Assembly: GCA_934096785.1 (NCBI GenBank)
Contig: CAKONA010000004.1
Span: 1-16,237, forward strand
Direction: 5' to 3'
DNA length: 16,237 nucleotides
Source of the DNA: an uncultured Bacilli bacterium
Lineage (GTDB): Bacteria > Bacillota_I > Bacilli_A > RF39 > UBA660
This document shows positions 6,907 to 16,117 of this stretch, piece by piece. A program made the translations under genes and the position numbers. Numbering within the stretch: position 1 is the first letter of the stretch; each line of letters opens with the position of its first letter. Below the pieces are notes generated by a model. The model was not told the origin of the DNA. It saw only the letters and a list, made by a program, of their open reading frames with translations, and did no database searches.

Positions 6907-8673
6907 ATGGATAAATACAAATGGAATTTAACAAAATTATTTAAAAATGATGAAGAATTTAATAAAAGTATTGATAAAGTAAACTCATTATTAAACGAAA
7001 TAGTGAAATACAAAGGAAAAATATTTGAAAGTTCAAATACATTACTTGAATTCCTAAAACTAGATACTGAAATAGATATGTTAACAGAAAGAATATATAT
7101 TTATGCATACCTAGGTTATTATGATGATATGAGTAATGAAGATTTTCTTCAAAAGAAAGAAAAAGCTAACAATATTATGAATAAATCTTCAAGCATTAGA
7201 ACATTTGTAACTCCAGAAATTCTAAGCAACGATTATGAAGAAGTACAAAAATTATTATCAGAAGATAAAGAATTAGAAAAATACAGATTTGCATTTGAAA
7301 AAATATTTAGAAGGAAAGAACATATACTTAGTGAACAAGAAGAACTATTACTTTCAAATGTTAGTGAAACCTTCACTACATCAAGGGATGCATTTAACGC
7401 ACTTAATAATGTTGATATAAAATTAGGTACTATCAAAGACGAAGATGGTAAAAACACAGAATTAACCAGTTCAAACTATGGTAGATTCATAACTTCAATC
7501 AACAGAAATGTAAGAAAAAATGCATTTAAAAAAGATAACAAATACTATGAAAATCATATAAATACTTTAAGTGCTTTATATGCCGGAAAAGTTAAAACGA
7601 ACGCATTTCTTGCTAAAACAAGAAAATATAATAGTATTTTAGAAATGTATTTATTTAGCGATAAAGTTAGTACCAAACTATATGAAAATTTAATAAAGAT
7701 AACTAATAAAAATACTAAATACTTAAAAGAATATTATAAATTAAAAGGAAAAAAACTAGGATATAAATTACATTTATATGATACATATGCAAATATATCT
7801 TCTATGCCTAAAAAGAATATACCATATGAAGATGGCATTGATATTATTAATAAAGCACTTACTCCGCTTGGAGAAGAATATTTAAAAGAATTTAATAGAC
7901 TTTTAAATAATAATGCAGTAGATGTATATCCTAAAAAAGCAAAAAGAAGTGGAGCATTTGAATGGGCAACATACGGTGTTGAACCTTATGTATCATTAAA
8001 CTATGAAAATGATATTGATTCAGTAAGTACACTTGCTCATGAGATGGGACACGCTATGCATAGTTATTATAGTAATAAAAAACAAGACTATATAAACGCA
8101 GACTATCCAATATTTTTAGCAGAAATAGCATCAACTGTAAATGAAGTATTACTATCTAATTACTTAATTAAAAATAGCACTAATAAAGATGAAATAGTAT
8201 ACTATTTAGTAGAATTTTTAGATAAATTTAAAGGAACAGTTTATAGACAAACAATGTTCGCAGAATTTGAAGATATCATTCATAAAAAATATGAAAACGG
8301 CGAAGCAATAACTAAAGATTTATTATGTAAGACATACTATGATTTAAATAAAAAAGAATTTGGTGGTGCAGTAGTAGTAGATAAAGATATTCAATATGAA
8401 TGGTCAAAAATACCTCATTTTTATAGTTCATTCTATGTTTATAAATATGCTACTGGATTTATAAGTGCACTTCTAATCGCAGATAAAATTGAAAACGATA
8501 AAAACTTTAAAGATAAATATATAGAATTCTTAAGTAGTGGTTGTAGTGATTATCCACTAGAATTATTAAATAAACTTGGAATAGATTTAACTAACGAAAA
8601 TACACTAGACAAAGCATTCCAACTATTTAATGAAAAAGTAAAATTACTAAGTGAATATATGAATGGAGAGTAG
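6907..8673 (+). CDS. pepF: Oligoendopeptidase F (M3B family metallopeptidase)
   Basis: PepF is a cytoplasmic zinc endopeptidase that cuts oligopeptides in protein turnover. The 588 residues are of normal family length. The catalytic zinc site is HEMGH with H378, E379 and H382, and the third ligand is E406 in [14 protein letters not shown]. The N-terminal helical domain (about 1-110) and the [14 protein letters not shown] and [14 protein letters not shown] segments are also family-typical. ATG 6907 follows AAAAGGAG (6895-6902). The gene stands between dnaK and dnaJ, which are normally adjacent, and dnaJ begins 2 nt after its stop with its ribosome site inside the pepF end; so pepF and dnaJ are translationally linked. 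A role in clearing peptides under heat stress is an inference from position only. No frameshift or truncation is seen. Confidence 0.95.
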   Translation: MDKYKWNLTKLFKNDEEFNKSIDKVNSLLNEIVKYKGKIFESSNTLLEFLKLDTEIDMLTERIYIYAYLGYYDDMSNEDFLQKKEKANNIMNKSSSIRTFVTPEILSNDYEEVQKLLSEDKELEKYRFAFEKIFRRKEHILSEQEELLLSNVSETFTTSRDAFNALNNVDIKLGTIKDEDGKNTELTSSNYGRFITSINRNVRKNAFKKDNKYYENHINTLSALYAGKVKTNAFLAKTRKYNSILEMYLFSDKVSTKLYENLIKITNKNTKYLKEYYKLKGKKLGYKLHLYDTYANISSMPKKNIPYEDGIDIINKALTPLGEEYLKEFNRLLNNNAVDVYPKKAKRSGAFEWATYGVEPYVSLNYENDIDSVSTLAHEMGHAMHSYYSNKKQDYINADYPIFLAEIASTVNEVLLSNYLIKNSTNKDEIVYYLVEFLDKFKGTVYRQTMFAEFEDIIHKKYENGEAITKDLLCKTYYDLNKKEFGGAVVVDKDIQYEWSKIPHFYSSFYVYKYATGFISALLIADKIENDKNFKDKYIEFLSSGCSDYPLELLNKLGIDLTNENTLDKAFQLFNEKVKLLSEYMNGE

Positions 8674-8675
8674 TT

Positions 8676-9815
8676 ATGGCAAAAAGAGATTATTATGAAG
8701 TTTTAGGTGTATCAAAAGATGCAACTGAAGCAGAAATAAAAAGTGCTTTTAGAAAAAAAGCAAAAGAATTTCACCCAGACTTAAATAAGAGTCCAGATGC
8801 ACCAGAAAAGTTCAAAGAAGCACAAGAAGCATACGCATGTCTTTCTGATAAAGATAATCGTGCTAAATATGATAAATATGGTCATGCAGCATTTGAAAAT
8901 CCTTATGCAAATGCAGGCGGAGCAAGCTACGGAGGCGGAGCTAATCCATTCGGAAACTTTGACTTTAGTGACATCTTTGATGACTTATTTGGCGGTTCAA
9001 ACTTCGGTTCATTTAGTGGATTTGGTGGGGGCGGACGTTCATCATCAAGAGCTCGAAAAGGTAGCGATTCACTTTATGGAATGAAAATAGACTTCATGGA
9101 AGCAGTTTATGGTTGCAAAAAAGATATAGATTTAGAATACTATGAAAATTGTGAAGATTGTGATGGACTAGGAGGACATGGAGAAACAACATGTCCTGAA
9201 TGTAATGGAAGTGGTTACGTAGTAAAACAAACAAATACAATCTTTGGTACAATGCAAAGTAGAGCAACATGTCCAGAATGTAATGGAAGAGGAAAAACAT
9301 ATAAAACAAGATGTAATACATGCAAAGGAAATGGTAAAACAAAAGTTCACAAAACACTTACAATCGATATCCCAGCAGGTATTAATAATGGAGAACAACT
9401 TCGTTTAAGTGGTAAAGGAGAACCAGGAATAAATGGAGGCCCAAACGGAGACTTATATATCGAAATTAGAATCAATCCAAGCGAAAGCTACAAAAGAGAT
9501 GGAAACGATATATATTTAGAAGTTCCAGTATCAATAACAGATTTATGCCTTGGAACAACTAAAACAATCAAAACAATTGATGGATATGTAGATTTAAAAA
9601 TAAAAGAAGGAAGCCAACCAGATGATATTCTTAGAATAAAAGGAAAAGGTATCAATAATCCAGATTCATGGAAAAAAGGAGACTTCTATTGTATACTTAA
9701 ACTTATAATACCAACAAGTCTATCAAGAAAACAAAAACAATTACTAGAAGAACTAGAAGAAACAGACTTAGAAGATATGAGTGAATTTAGAAAATTTGAA
9801 AAATTAAATAAATAG
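8676..9815 (+). CDS. dnaJ: Chaperone DnaJ (Hsp40, type I)
   Basis: DnaJ delivers substrates to DnaK and stimulates its ATPase. The 379 residues hold the complete type I order: J domain (about 1-68, H33-P34-D35 motif), Gly/Phe-rich linker (about 75-120), zinc domain from C159 to about 223 with four CxxCxGxG repeats ([32 protein letters not shown]), and the C-terminal substrate-binding barrels. The ribosome site GGAGAG (8665-8670) lies inside pepF, which ends 2 nt before this ATG. It is the last gene of the CIRCE operon; its TAG is in the left arm of the terminator hairpin. The prmA and rsmE genes that often follow dnaJ are missing here; dnaG comes next. Confidence 0.97.
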   Translation: MAKRDYYEVLGVSKDATEAEIKSAFRKKAKEFHPDLNKSPDAPEKFKEAQEAYACLSDKDNRAKYDKYGHAAFENPYANAGGASYGGGANPFGNFDFSDIFDDLFGGSNFGSFSGFGGGGRSSSRARKGSDSLYGMKIDFMEAVYGCKKDIDLEYYENCEDCDGLGGHGETTCPECNGSGYVVKQTNTIFGTMQSRATCPECNGRGKTYKTRCNTCKGNGKTKVHKTLTIDIPAGINNGEQLRLSGKGEPGINGGPNGDLYIEIRINPSESYKRDGNDIYLEVPVSITDLCLGTTKTIKTIDGYVDLKIKEGSQPDDILRIKGKGINNPDSWKKGDFYCILKLIIPTSLSRKQKQLLEELEETDLEDMSEFRKFEKLNK

Positions 9816-9837
9816 TCAGGCAAAACTGACTTTTTTA
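9814..9837 (+). terminator. Terminator of the heat-shock operon
   Basis: AGTCAG (9814-9819) pairs with CTGACT (9826-9831) around a 6-nt loop, followed by six Ts (9831-9836). The left arm starts in the dnaJ stop codon. Confidence 0.85.
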
Positions 9838-9857
9838 TTGTTTTTGTAAGATAAAAA

Positions 9858-9886
9858 TTGAATTTTTATGAAAAAAATGATATAAT
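9858..9886 (+). promoter_or_regulatory. Extended -10 Sigma-A promoter of dnaG-rpoD-trmK
   Basis: TTGAAT (9858-9863), 17 nt and TATAAT (9881-9886) with TGA directly before the -10 box (extended -10). A leader of roughly 70 nt follows, AT-rich, in which I see only weak pairing and no known riboswitch. Confidence 0.85.
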
Positions 9887-9965
9887 ATGAACGTTTTTTA
9901 AATAAATTGCAAAAAAAAGAAGTGTTTTTAAACTTTTCTTCGTATATATATTATTAGGAGGGAAA

Positions 9966-11714
9966 ATGGCACAAATCAGTAGTAAAATTATTGCGGAAGT
10001 AAAATCTAGAAATAGACTTGAAGATGTTTTAAGAAGCTATGGTGTAGAACTAGATAGTAGAAATAAAGCATTATGTCCATTTCATAAAGAGAAAACTCCT
10101 TCATTCAGTGTAAAACCAGAAGAACAAATATTTACTTGTTTTGGTAAATGTAACTTCACTGGAGACGTATTCACATTCGTTGAAAGAAAAGAAGGTGTTT
10201 CAAGACTTGAAGCAATAAAGATACTTGCTGATAGAGTGGGAATTAAACTAGATAATAGAGAAGTTAAGAAAGTAAACACTAAATATCAAACATACTACGA
10301 CATTAATGACACAGCAAACAAATATTTCAAAAACACACTTTTGTCTAATGAAGGCAAGGAAGCATTAAAATATTTAACAGAAAGAAATATGTCAAAAGAA
10401 CTAATAAATGAATTCAACATAGGACTTTCAGGTTCAAGTAAACTCTTTGATATCTTATCTAAAAAATATAAGAAAGAAGATTTATATGACCTAGGCCTTG
10501 TTAAACAAATAAATGGTAGATTCTATGACACATTTCAAAATAGAATAATATTTCCAATAATAGATGAAAATAATAATATAATAGCATTCTCAGGAAGAAA
10601 GTATTTAAGTACTGACTTAAAAGATGATCACTTACCTAAATACTTACATTCAAAAGAAAGTGATATATTTAAAAAGAGTGGAATCTTCTATAATATAAAT
10701 AATGCTGAAACATTTATAAGACAAAGCAAAGAAATAGTTCTAACAGAAGGATTTATGGACACAATAAGAATGTCATCAATAGGTTATAAAAATGTAGTAG
10801 CCCTTATGGGAACAGCCTTCACAAAAGAACATCTAGATAAAATACTTAAATACAAATGCAAAGTAATACTTAATCTAGATCAAGATGAAGCCGGAGTCAC
10901 AAACACAATAAAAATCGGAGATGAACTTCTAAAACATAACATAGATTCAACCGTAATAGTATTTGAAGACTATAAAGATAGTGATGAATTCATAAGTAAA
11001 AAAGGAAAAGAAGCATTCGATATAGCTTATAACAATAGACTTTCATTCATAGATTTTAAACTTAAATACCTAAAATCAAATAAAAACATGAAAGACTCAG
11101 TAGAAATAAGTAGATACATAAACGAAGCAATAGAATCCCTAGAGCAAATAGATGATGACATATTAAGAGAACTAAAAATAAATGAAATATCTAAAGAGTT
11201 TGATATAGATGACTCAGTAATAAGAAACAAAATAAAAATAGAAAAAGTTAAGAAAAAAGAAGAAGTACCAAAAAAAGTAGAAGAGAAAAAGCAATATAAC
11301 AAGTACGACATAAGTGAAATTAGAATTCTATACTTAATGTTAAACTACGATGATGTAATACTATATTTTGAAAACTCACTAGGATACCTAATAGATTCTA
11401 AGAAAGCAAACCTTGCCTATAAAATAATAGAATTTAGAAATGATAATGGATACTTTAACTTATTTGACTTCGAAAATACAATACTAGAAGATAAAGAATT
11501 AAATGATACATTAAACGAAGTAATGAGTTATCACAACAACAAAGAATATACTGAGGATGAATTAGAAGACTATATAAATACTATAAAACAATACTCAGTA
11601 AAGAAACAAATAGAAAGTCTAAAACAAGAAATGAAAGACACCTTAGATGTTAATAAAAAAATAGAAATTGCTAAAAAAATAGAAAATATAAATAAGGAAG
11701 TGTTAAAATGGTAA
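9966..11714 (+). CDS. dnaG: DNA primase DnaG
   Basis: DnaG makes RNA primers for replication, recruited by the replicative helicase. The 582 residues contain the N-terminal CHC2 zinc ribbon (C37-x2-H40 with C58 and C62), the catalytic core with the Toprim acidic residues E261 (EGFMD) and D305/D307 (DQDEAG), and a C-terminal helicase-interaction region, divergent but of normal length. The second zinc pair is C58-F-G-K-C62, one residue longer than the usual CFGC; variants like this are, to my knowledge, found in other CHC2 primases. The ATG 9966 follows TAGGAGGG. The gene overlaps rpoD by 7 nt (rpoD ATG 11708, dnaG TAA 11712-11714), so the two are likely translationally coupled, as in the classic macromolecular-synthesis operon. 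Confidence 0.97.
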   Translation: MAQISSKIIAEVKSRNRLEDVLRSYGVELDSRNKALCPFHKEKTPSFSVKPEEQIFTCFGKCNFTGDVFTFVERKEGVSRLEAIKILADRVGIKLDNREVKKVNTKYQTYYDINDTANKYFKNTLLSNEGKEALKYLTERNMSKELINEFNIGLSGSSKLFDILSKKYKKEDLYDLGLVKQINGRFYDTFQNRIIFPIIDENNNIIAFSGRKYLSTDLKDDHLPKYLHSKESDIFKKSGIFYNINNAETFIRQSKEIVLTEGFMDTIRMSSIGYKNVVALMGTAFTKEHLDKILKYKCKVILNLDQDEAGVTNTIKIGDELLKHNIDSTVIVFEDYKDSDEFISKKGKEAFDIAYNNRLSFIDFKLKYLKSNKNMKDSVEISRYINEAIESLEQIDDDILRELKINEISKEFDIDDSVIRNKIKIEKVKKKEEVPKKVEEKKQYNKYDISEIRILYLMLNYDDVILYFENSLGYLIDSKKANLAYKIIEFRNDNGYFNLFDFENTILEDKELNDTLNEVMSYHNNKEYTEDELEDYINTIKQYSVKKQIESLKQEMKDTLDVNKKIEIAKKIENINKEVLKW

Positions 11715-12808
11715 ACAAAGATAATAATATTAAAACATTCGAAGAAAGATTAGAAGAGTTAGTAAGCGAAGGAAAAAAACAAGGTTATTTAACCTATGAA
11801 CAAATTGCTAAAAAGACTATCGATTTAGAATTAGATGCTAATGCATTAGATAAACTTTATAATACATTAAATGATAATCAAATCGAAGTAAAAGCAGAAG
11901 ATGAAGAAGATGGTTCACCAATAGATTTAAAAAATGAAATCATTATAGATGACGTACCTGATGAAAGTAAAGACATGAGCGTTAATGATAACGTAAGAAT
12001 GTACTTAAAAGAAATAGGTAAGATTAGCCTTCTTAGTCAAGAAGAAGAACAAGAACTATCAAGAAGAGTAGCAGAGGGTGATGAAAAAGCTAAAAACACT
12101 TTAGCAGAATCAAACCTTCGTTTAGTTGTATCAATTGCTAAACGTTATGTAGGACGTGGACTTTTATTCTTAGATTTAATCCAAGAAGGAAACATTGGTT
12201 TAATGAAAGCAGTTGAAAAATTCGATTACGATAAAGGTTACAAATTCAGTACATACGCTACATGGTGGATTCGTCAAGCAATAACTCGTGCCTTAGCAGA
12301 CCAAGCAAGAACAATTCGTGTTCCAGTTCATATGGTAGAAACAATAAACAAAATGGCACGTATTGAAAGACAAATGACACTTGAATTAAATAGGGAACCA
12401 ACTGATCAAGAATTATCTAAAAAAATGGGACTTTCAGTTGACAAAATCGCAGAAATTAGAAAAATAAGTCAAGACCCAGTATCATTAGAAACACCAATCG
12501 GTGAAGAAGATGATTCACATTTAGGAGACTTCCTTGCTGATGAAAGAACAATGTCACCAGAAGACTTCGCAACATATGAAATCCTTAAAGATGAATTAAG
12601 AGAAGTACTAGATACGTTAACAGTACGTGAAAAAGAAGTACTAGAATTAAGATTTGGTCTATTTGATGGATCAAGCCACACACTAGAAGAAGTTGGAAAG
12701 CAATTCAAAGTTACACGTGAAAGAATTAGACAAATCGAAGCAAAAGCTCTTAGAAAACTAAGACACCCATCAAGAGCTAAAAAACTAAAAGACTTCCTAA
12801 TTGAATAG
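11708..12808 (+). CDS. rpoD: Primary sigma factor RpoD (SigA)
   Basis: This is the housekeeping sigma factor that gives RNA polymerase its -10/-35 specificity. The 366 residues match Gram-positive SigA length. An acidic region 1.1 fills about the first 90 residues; region 1.2 begins near [11 protein letters not shown]; region 2 begins around residue 136 ([48 protein letters not shown]); region 4 starts near 302 ([14 protein letters not shown]) with the -35 helix-turn-helix [20 protein letters not shown], ending [12 protein letters not shown] 11708 lies inside dnaG, with AAGGAAG upstream in the dnaG coding sequence. trmK overlaps its 3' end by 8 nt. The near-consensus promoters in this window are those this protein is expected to read. 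Confidence 0.98.
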   Translation: MVNKDNNIKTFEERLEELVSEGKKQGYLTYEQIAKKTIDLELDANALDKLYNTLNDNQIEVKAEDEEDGSPIDLKNEIIIDDVPDESKDMSVNDNVRMYLKEIGKISLLSQEEEQELSRRVAEGDEKAKNTLAESNLRLVVSIAKRYVGRGLLFLDLIQEGNIGLMKAVEKFDYDKGYKFSTYATWWIRQAITRALADQARTIRVPVHMVETINKMARIERQMTLELNREPTDQELSKKMGLSVDKIAEIRKISQDPVSLETPIGEEDDSHLGDFLADERTMSPEDFATYEILKDELREVLDTLTVREKEVLELRFGLFDGSSHTLEEVGKQFKVTRERIRQIEAKALRKLRHPSRAKKLKDFLIE

Positions 12809-13427
12809 AATAGAAACAATATATTCATTCATAGATTTAGATGACACAGTAGTAGATGTAGGGTGTGATCAAGCAAAACTAGGAATACTACTAGCTAAAA
12901 GAAATCAAAAATCAATCGCAAGTGATATAAGTGAAAAAGTAATAGAGAAAGCTTCCTTAGATATAAAGAAACTAGGGTTAGATAACCTAATAGACTTAAG
13001 AGTATCAAATGGCCTATCATCTATTAAAAAAGGAGAAGCAGATACACTAGTCCTATCTGGAATGGGTACTCATACAATATTAGAAATACTTAAAAATACT
13101 AATCTTAGTTTTAAAAAAATAATAACTATTTCAAATAACTATCACGATATCCTAAGAGAAAAAATGAATGAACTAAATTATATTGTAGAAACAGAACAAA
13201 TAATCAAAGAAAATAACAAATACTATAACTTAATACTATTTGTTAGTGGAAACAAAAAGTATACAAAAGAAGAACTAATACTAGGCCTTAATCATAAAGA
13301 CAAAGAAAAATATAAAGAATATCTTAACTATTTACTGAATAAATACAACAAAATAAAAGAAACATCAAAAGACAAAAATAAAAAAATAGACGAAATGATA
13401 TCTTTACTGAATAGTACTATCAATTAG
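12801..13427 (+). CDS. trmK: tRNA (adenine-22-N1)-methyltransferase TrmK
   Basis: TrmK methylates N1 of A22 in the D-loop of tRNAs using S-adenosylmethionine. The 208 residues show a class I methyltransferase: motif [17 protein letters not shown] (about 17-32), then the [12 protein letters not shown] stretch that corresponds to the family's GMGG motif (second G changed to T), and a lysine-rich C-terminal helical tail. The N-terminus is shorter than in Bacillus. The only possible start is TTG 12801: a TAA stop in the same frame precedes it directly (12798-12800) and no ATG follows before the conserved part. There is no Shine-Dalgarno, and the start lies 8 nt inside rpoD, so translation probably depends on termination-reinitiation. 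Position after rpoD supports the call. nif3/yqfO, the usual next gene, is missing. Confidence 0.9.
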   Translation: MNRIETIYSFIDLDDTVVDVGCDQAKLGILLAKRNQKSIASDISEKVIEKASLDIKKLGLDNLIDLRVSNGLSSIKKGEADTLVLSGMGTHTILEILKNTNLSFKKIITISNNYHDILREKMNELNYIVETEQIIKENNKYYNLILFVSGNKKYTKEELILGLNHKDKEKYKEYLNYLLNKYNKIKETSKDKNKKIDEMISLLNSTIN

Positions 13428-13436
13428 TACTTTTTC
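13413..13436 (+). terminator. Terminator of dnaG-rpoD-trmK
   Basis: AGTACT at 13413-13418 and again at 13426-13431 (self-complementary halves) form a 6-bp stem with a 7-nt loop, then TTTTTC and more T. The trmK stop codon overlaps the loop and right arm. Confidence 0.75.
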
Positions 13437-13450
13437 TTTTGAAAAGAATA

Positions 13451-13459
13451 TGTTAAAAT
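13451..13459 (+). promoter_or_regulatory. Extended -10 element before the cyclophilin gene
   Basis: TGT-TAAAAT is a TGn-extended -10. The -35 position (about 13431-13436) holds only the T-rich terminator tail, so the promoter would rely on the extended -10. A start near 13466 leaves a short leader before the ATG. Confidence 0.5.
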
Positions 13460-13480
13460 TTAAAAGAAAGGATGTGAAAA

Positions 13481-14149
13481 ATGAAAAAATACTTAAAATA
13501 TGGATTATGCTTAATGTTAATATTTATGCTTTGTGGATGTAGTGAGGAGGAAAAAATGAATTATACTACTGAAGAAGTAAATGGAAAAACTATTTATAAT
13601 ATTGAAAATAAAAAATATGTTGAAAGCGAAGAAGAAACAAACCTTATTAAGATTGATACAGAAGGTTATGGTCTTATGATTGCAGAACTTTATCCTAAAA
13701 CTGCTCCAATAACAGTTGAAAACATAAAGAGTCTAGTTAAAGATAAATTCTATGATGGTATTATCTTCCATAGAGTTATTAAAGACTTTATGATTCAAAC
13801 AGGAGATCCAACAGGTACAGGAATGGGTGGAAGTAAAAAAGAAATTAAAGGAGAATTTAGTAACAACAAAGTAGAAAACAACCTAAGTCATGAAAGAGGA
13901 GTTTTATCAATGGCAAGAAGAGGAGGAAATCCTGATACTGAAGAAACAATGAATTCAGCATCTAGTCAATTCTTTATAGTACATAAAGATTCAGACTTCT
14001 TAGATGGAAACTACGCAGCATTCGGAAAATTAATCAATGGTTATGATGTACTTGATAAAATAGCTGAGTCTGATACAGACGCTAATGACAAACCAGTTAA
14101 AGAAATCAAAATGAATTCAATAAGATTCGTAAAACTATATGAGGAATAA
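13481..14149 (+). CDS. Lipoprotein cyclophilin-type peptidyl-prolyl isomerase
   Basis: This is a surface-anchored cyclophilin that should speed cis-trans isomerisation of X-Pro bonds in secreted or cell-wall proteins. The N-terminus is a lipoprotein signal: Lys-Lys, a hydrophobic stretch and the lipobox LCGC, with C20 as the lipidated residue. The cyclophilin domain covers about 60-220: FHRVIKDFMIQTGDP with catalytic R98, then GVLSMARRG and SSQFFIVH, and AAFGKLINGYDVLDKI. Key residues are present, so an active enzyme is likely. The start is ATG 13481 after GAAAGGATG. It ends TAA 14147-14149, one base before the folD ATG, with the folD ribosome site inside its last codons; the two genes are probably co-transcribed though functionally unrelated. 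No close class name is certain. Confidence 0.93.
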   Translation: MKKYLKYGLCLMLIFMLCGCSEEEKMNYTTEEVNGKTIYNIENKKYVESEEETNLIKIDTEGYGLMIAELYPKTAPITVENIKSLVKDKFYDGIIFHRVIKDFMIQTGDPTGTGMGGSKKEIKGEFSNNKVENNLSHERGVLSMARRGGNPDTEETMNSASSQFFIVHKDSDFLDGNYAAFGKLINGYDVLDKIAESDTDANDKPVKEIKMNSIRFVKLYEE

Positions 14150-14150
14150 C

Positions 14151-15008
14151 ATGAAAATATTAGATGGAAAAAACCTAAGTGCTAAAATAAAAGATGAACT
14201 AAAAGGAAACATCAATTCATACTTTCAAACACCGATACTAGCAGTCATAACAATAGGGGATGATGCAGCTAGTGAAGTATATGTAAAAGGTAAAAAGAAA
14301 GCATGTGAATACGTAGGTATGAGTTTCCTTCACATAGATTATGCAAGTACTGTTAAAGAAGAAAAAGTAATAAGAAAGATAAAACAACTAAACAAAGACA
14401 AAACAATTAATGGAATAATACTTCAACTACCACTTCCTAAAGGATTTAATACTACAAAAATAATTAATACAATAGACCCATCTAAAGATGTAGATGGTCT
14501 TACAAATGTACAAGCAGGAAAACTACTTCAAAATGAAAAATGCTTCATACCTTGTACACCAAAAGGAATAATGGAGATATTTAAAGAATACAAAATAGAT
14601 TTAGAAGGAAAACACGTAGTAATAGTTGGAAGAAGTATACTAGTTGGAAAACCACTTATGCAAGAGTGCCTTAACAAAAATGCAACAGTCACAATCTGTC
14701 ACAGTAAAACTAAAGGCATAGAAAAGTTTACTAAAGATGCAGACATTCTAATAGTTGCAATCGGTAAAAAACATTTCATAGATAAGTCTATGGTTAAAAA
14801 AGGCTCAGTCATTATAGATGTCGGAATCAACAGAATAGATGGAAAACTATATGGAGATGTAAATCCAAATGTAGAAGAAGTATGTGATTACTTAACACCA
14901 GTACCAGGCGGAGTAGGTCCAATGACAGTATCAATGCTTATCAAAAATACATTTGAAGCCTATAAAAACCAAAATGGTATAGTAGACATACAAGATTTAA
15001 TGAAATAA
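14151..15008 (+). CDS. folD: Bifunctional methylene-tetrahydrofolate dehydrogenase/cyclohydrolase FolD
   Basis: FolD converts 5,10-methylene-THF to 10-formyl-THF in two steps, producing NADPH and feeding purine and formyl-Met synthesis. From ATG 14151 the protein has 285 residues, the usual length. Y44 and K48 in the YVKGKKKACEYVG segment are the catalytic pair; LQLPLP, DPSKDVDGLT, PCTPKGIMEIF, the NADP-binding VVIVGRSILVGKPL and PVPGGVGPMTVSML are all present. I prefer 14151 over the in-frame ATG at 14139: GAGG at 14141-14144 is spaced 6 nt from 14151, and the shorter form begins like other FolD proteins. The stop codon's last base begins the terminator stem. Complete, no anomalies. Confidence 0.96.
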   Translation: MKILDGKNLSAKIKDELKGNINSYFQTPILAVITIGDDAASEVYVKGKKKACEYVGMSFLHIDYASTVKEEKVIRKIKQLNKDKTINGIILQLPLPKGFNTTKIINTIDPSKDVDGLTNVQAGKLLQNEKCFIPCTPKGIMEIFKEYKIDLEGKHVVIVGRSILVGKPLMQECLNKNATVTICHSKTKGIEKFTKDADILIVAIGKKHFIDKSMVKKGSVIIDVGINRIDGKLYGDVNPNVEEVCDYLTPVPGGVGPMTVSMLIKNTFEAYKNQNGIVDIQDLMK

Positions 15009-15042
15009 GCAGCAGTTAACAGTTAATAACTGTTGCTTTTTT
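15008..15042 (+). terminator. Terminator of the cyclophilin-folD unit
   Basis: AGCAGCAGTTA (15008-15018) pairs with TAACTGTTGCT (15027-15037) over 11 bp with one G-U pair and an 8-nt loop, followed by six Ts. It is among the strongest terminators in the window. Confidence 0.88.
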
Positions 15043-15093
15043 AATTGAAGTAACGCAAAAAACGAAAAAAATATTAATTTTTATAAAAATATA

Positions 15094-15122
15094 TTTAATC
15101 TAATGTAATCCTGTGATAGAAT
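15094..15122 (+). promoter_or_regulatory. Possible promoter of the DUF3800 gene
   Basis: TTTAAT (15094-15099), 17 nt and TAGAAT (15117-15122) with TGA before it (extended -10). The start would be near 15129, only about 4-7 nt before GTG 15133 or ATG 15136, which with the lack of a Shine-Dalgarno suggests a nearly leaderless message. Confidence 0.5.
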
Positions 15123-15135
15123 ATTTTCTATAGTG

Positions 15136-15981
15136 ATGAAAATGAAAAAGCAATATTTAATTTATGCAGATGAATCACATAGAAAAGGTAAATACTTTAG
15201 CAATTTTTATGGAGGCACATTAATTAATTACAATGAATTGGAAAAATTAAATAATAGCATTAGTTTAAAAAAAGAAGAACTAGGGCTGCATCAGGAAGTA
15301 AAATGGACAAAAGTAACTGAACAATATTTAGAAAAATACATGGAATTAATTAACTTCTTTTTTGAATTTATTAAAACTGGTAAAATTAAAATAAGAATAA
15401 TGTTTAGACAAAATGCATTAGTGCCACAAAATTTAACTAGGGAACAAGAAGAAAAAGAGTATTTTCTTTTATATTATCAATTTATAAAGCATGCATTTGG
15501 AATAGATTATTGCAATCCTAATGAAAGAAATCAGATAATACTCAAACTATATTTTGATAAACTGCCAGACACCAAAAAAAGGAATAGAGAGTTTAAAGGT
15601 TATATATATGCATTAAATGATTTCTTTTATATTAATAATATTCACATTTATAATGAAGATATTGCTGAGGTTGATTCTAAAGACCATGTTATACTTCAAT
15701 GTATGGATATAATTCTTGGGGCAATGAATTTTAAACTAAACAATATGGATAAAGAAAAAATTCCTAATAGCAATCGAAGAGGAAAAAGAACAATTGCTAA
15801 GGAGAAATTATATAAAAATATATTAAGAAATATTAAAGAGTTATATCCAAATTTTAACATCGGTATATCGACAAGCAATCGAGGAAACTATATGAATAAC
15901 TGGAAAGATCCATATAGACATTGGTGCTTTAAATCAAAGAATAGCACATTTGATCCTTTTTTAACGAAAAAGTCAAAATAA
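15136..15981 (+). CDS. DUF3800 domain-containing protein
   Basis: The protein (281 residues from ATG 15136; GTG 15133 and ATG 15142 are in-frame alternatives) fits the DUF3800 family, of unproven function but with a predicted RNase H-like fold. Support: the N-terminal YADES motif with D and E near residues 12-13, KWTKV about 45 residues on, a beta-strand aspartate in LKLYFDKLPDTKKR, and the C-terminal acidic helix VILQCMDIILGAMNFKL. The acidic residues could form a metal site, so a nuclease is possible but not shown. No Shine-Dalgarno precedes any start. It is a lone gene with its own promoter between the folD terminator and a structured intergenic end. DUF3800 genes are often accessory, near prophages or defence genes; here no such neighbour is visible in the window. 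Confidence 0.8.
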   Translation: MKMKKQYLIYADESHRKGKYFSNFYGGTLINYNELEKLNNSISLKKEELGLHQEVKWTKVTEQYLEKYMELINFFFEFIKTGKIKIRIMFRQNALVPQNLTREQEEKEYFLLYYQFIKHAFGIDYCNPNERNQIILKLYFDKLPDTKKRNREFKGYIYALNDFFYINNIHIYNEDIAEVDSKDHVILQCMDIILGAMNFKLNNMDKEKIPNSNRRGKRTIAKEKLYKNILRNIKELYPNFNIGISTSNRGNYMNNWKDPYRHWCFKSKNSTFDPFLTKKSK

Positions 15982-16006
15982 AAAACTCCATTCTTCCTAC
16001 ATAAAC

Positions 16007-16028
16007 CTTTCACGTACTAAACGTAAAG
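16007..16028. repeat. Small imperfect inverted repeat downstream of the DUF3800 gene
   Basis: CTTT(C)ACGT and ACGTAAAG form an 8-bp stem with one bulged C and a 5-nt loop (ACTAA). It has no T tract on either side, so it is not a simple terminator. Confidence 0.45.
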
Positions 16029-16053
16029 CTTCGGATTGAACAGAGTTCTTATA

Positions 16054-16086
16054 TGACAATAGTATCATTTTTAATGATAATTGTCA
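16054..16086. repeat. Nested inverted repeat, possible operator
   Basis: TGACAAT(AG)TATCATT-TTT-AATGATAATTGTCA is a 14-bp inverted repeat with a two-base AG interruption on one side. It spans the -10 to -35 region of a consensus-like minus-strand promoter, a typical arrangement for a repressor site. On the + strand it would fold as a hairpin just before the terminator. Confidence 0.6.
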
Positions 16087-16087
16087 A
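16059..16087 (-). promoter_or_regulatory. Consensus-like minus-strand promoter
   Basis: Read on the minus strand: TTGACA (16087-16082), a 17-nt spacer and TACTAT (16064-16059), with TGA before the -10 box. Transcription would start near 16052 and run toward the DUF3800 3' end. No convincing gene follows on that strand in the window. The boxes may partly arise from the overlapping inverted repeat. Confidence 0.5.
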
Positions 16088-16117
16088 TACTAGTATACTC
16101 GTACTGGTATTTTTTTA
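16086..16117 (+). terminator. Strong terminator at the right end
   Basis: ATACTAGTA (16087-16095) and TACTGGTAT (16102-16110) make a 9-bp stem with one G-U pair and a 6-nt loop, followed by seven Ts. It could end DUF3800 transcription about 100 nt after the stop codon or a small RNA starting in between. Confidence 0.8.

Noticed and set aside
9094..9398. Minus-strand open frames opposite the dnaJ zinc domain
   Set aside because: Complement of a real domain; Phe/Leu/Cys-rich with no family resemblance.
9887..9965. Riboswitch or structured leader before dnaG
   Set aside because: Only short AT-only or bulged pairings are possible and no conserved riboswitch or T-box motif is visible.
14139..14150. 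ATG 14139 as the folD start, overlapping the cyclophilin gene
   Set aside because: The GAGG ribosome site lies between it and ATG 14151 and is correctly spaced only for the latter.
15997..16068. Minus-strand 23-codon ORF under the minus-strand promoter
   Set aside because: Its ATG lies in the promoter spacer, upstream of the predicted transcript start, and there is no ribosome site.
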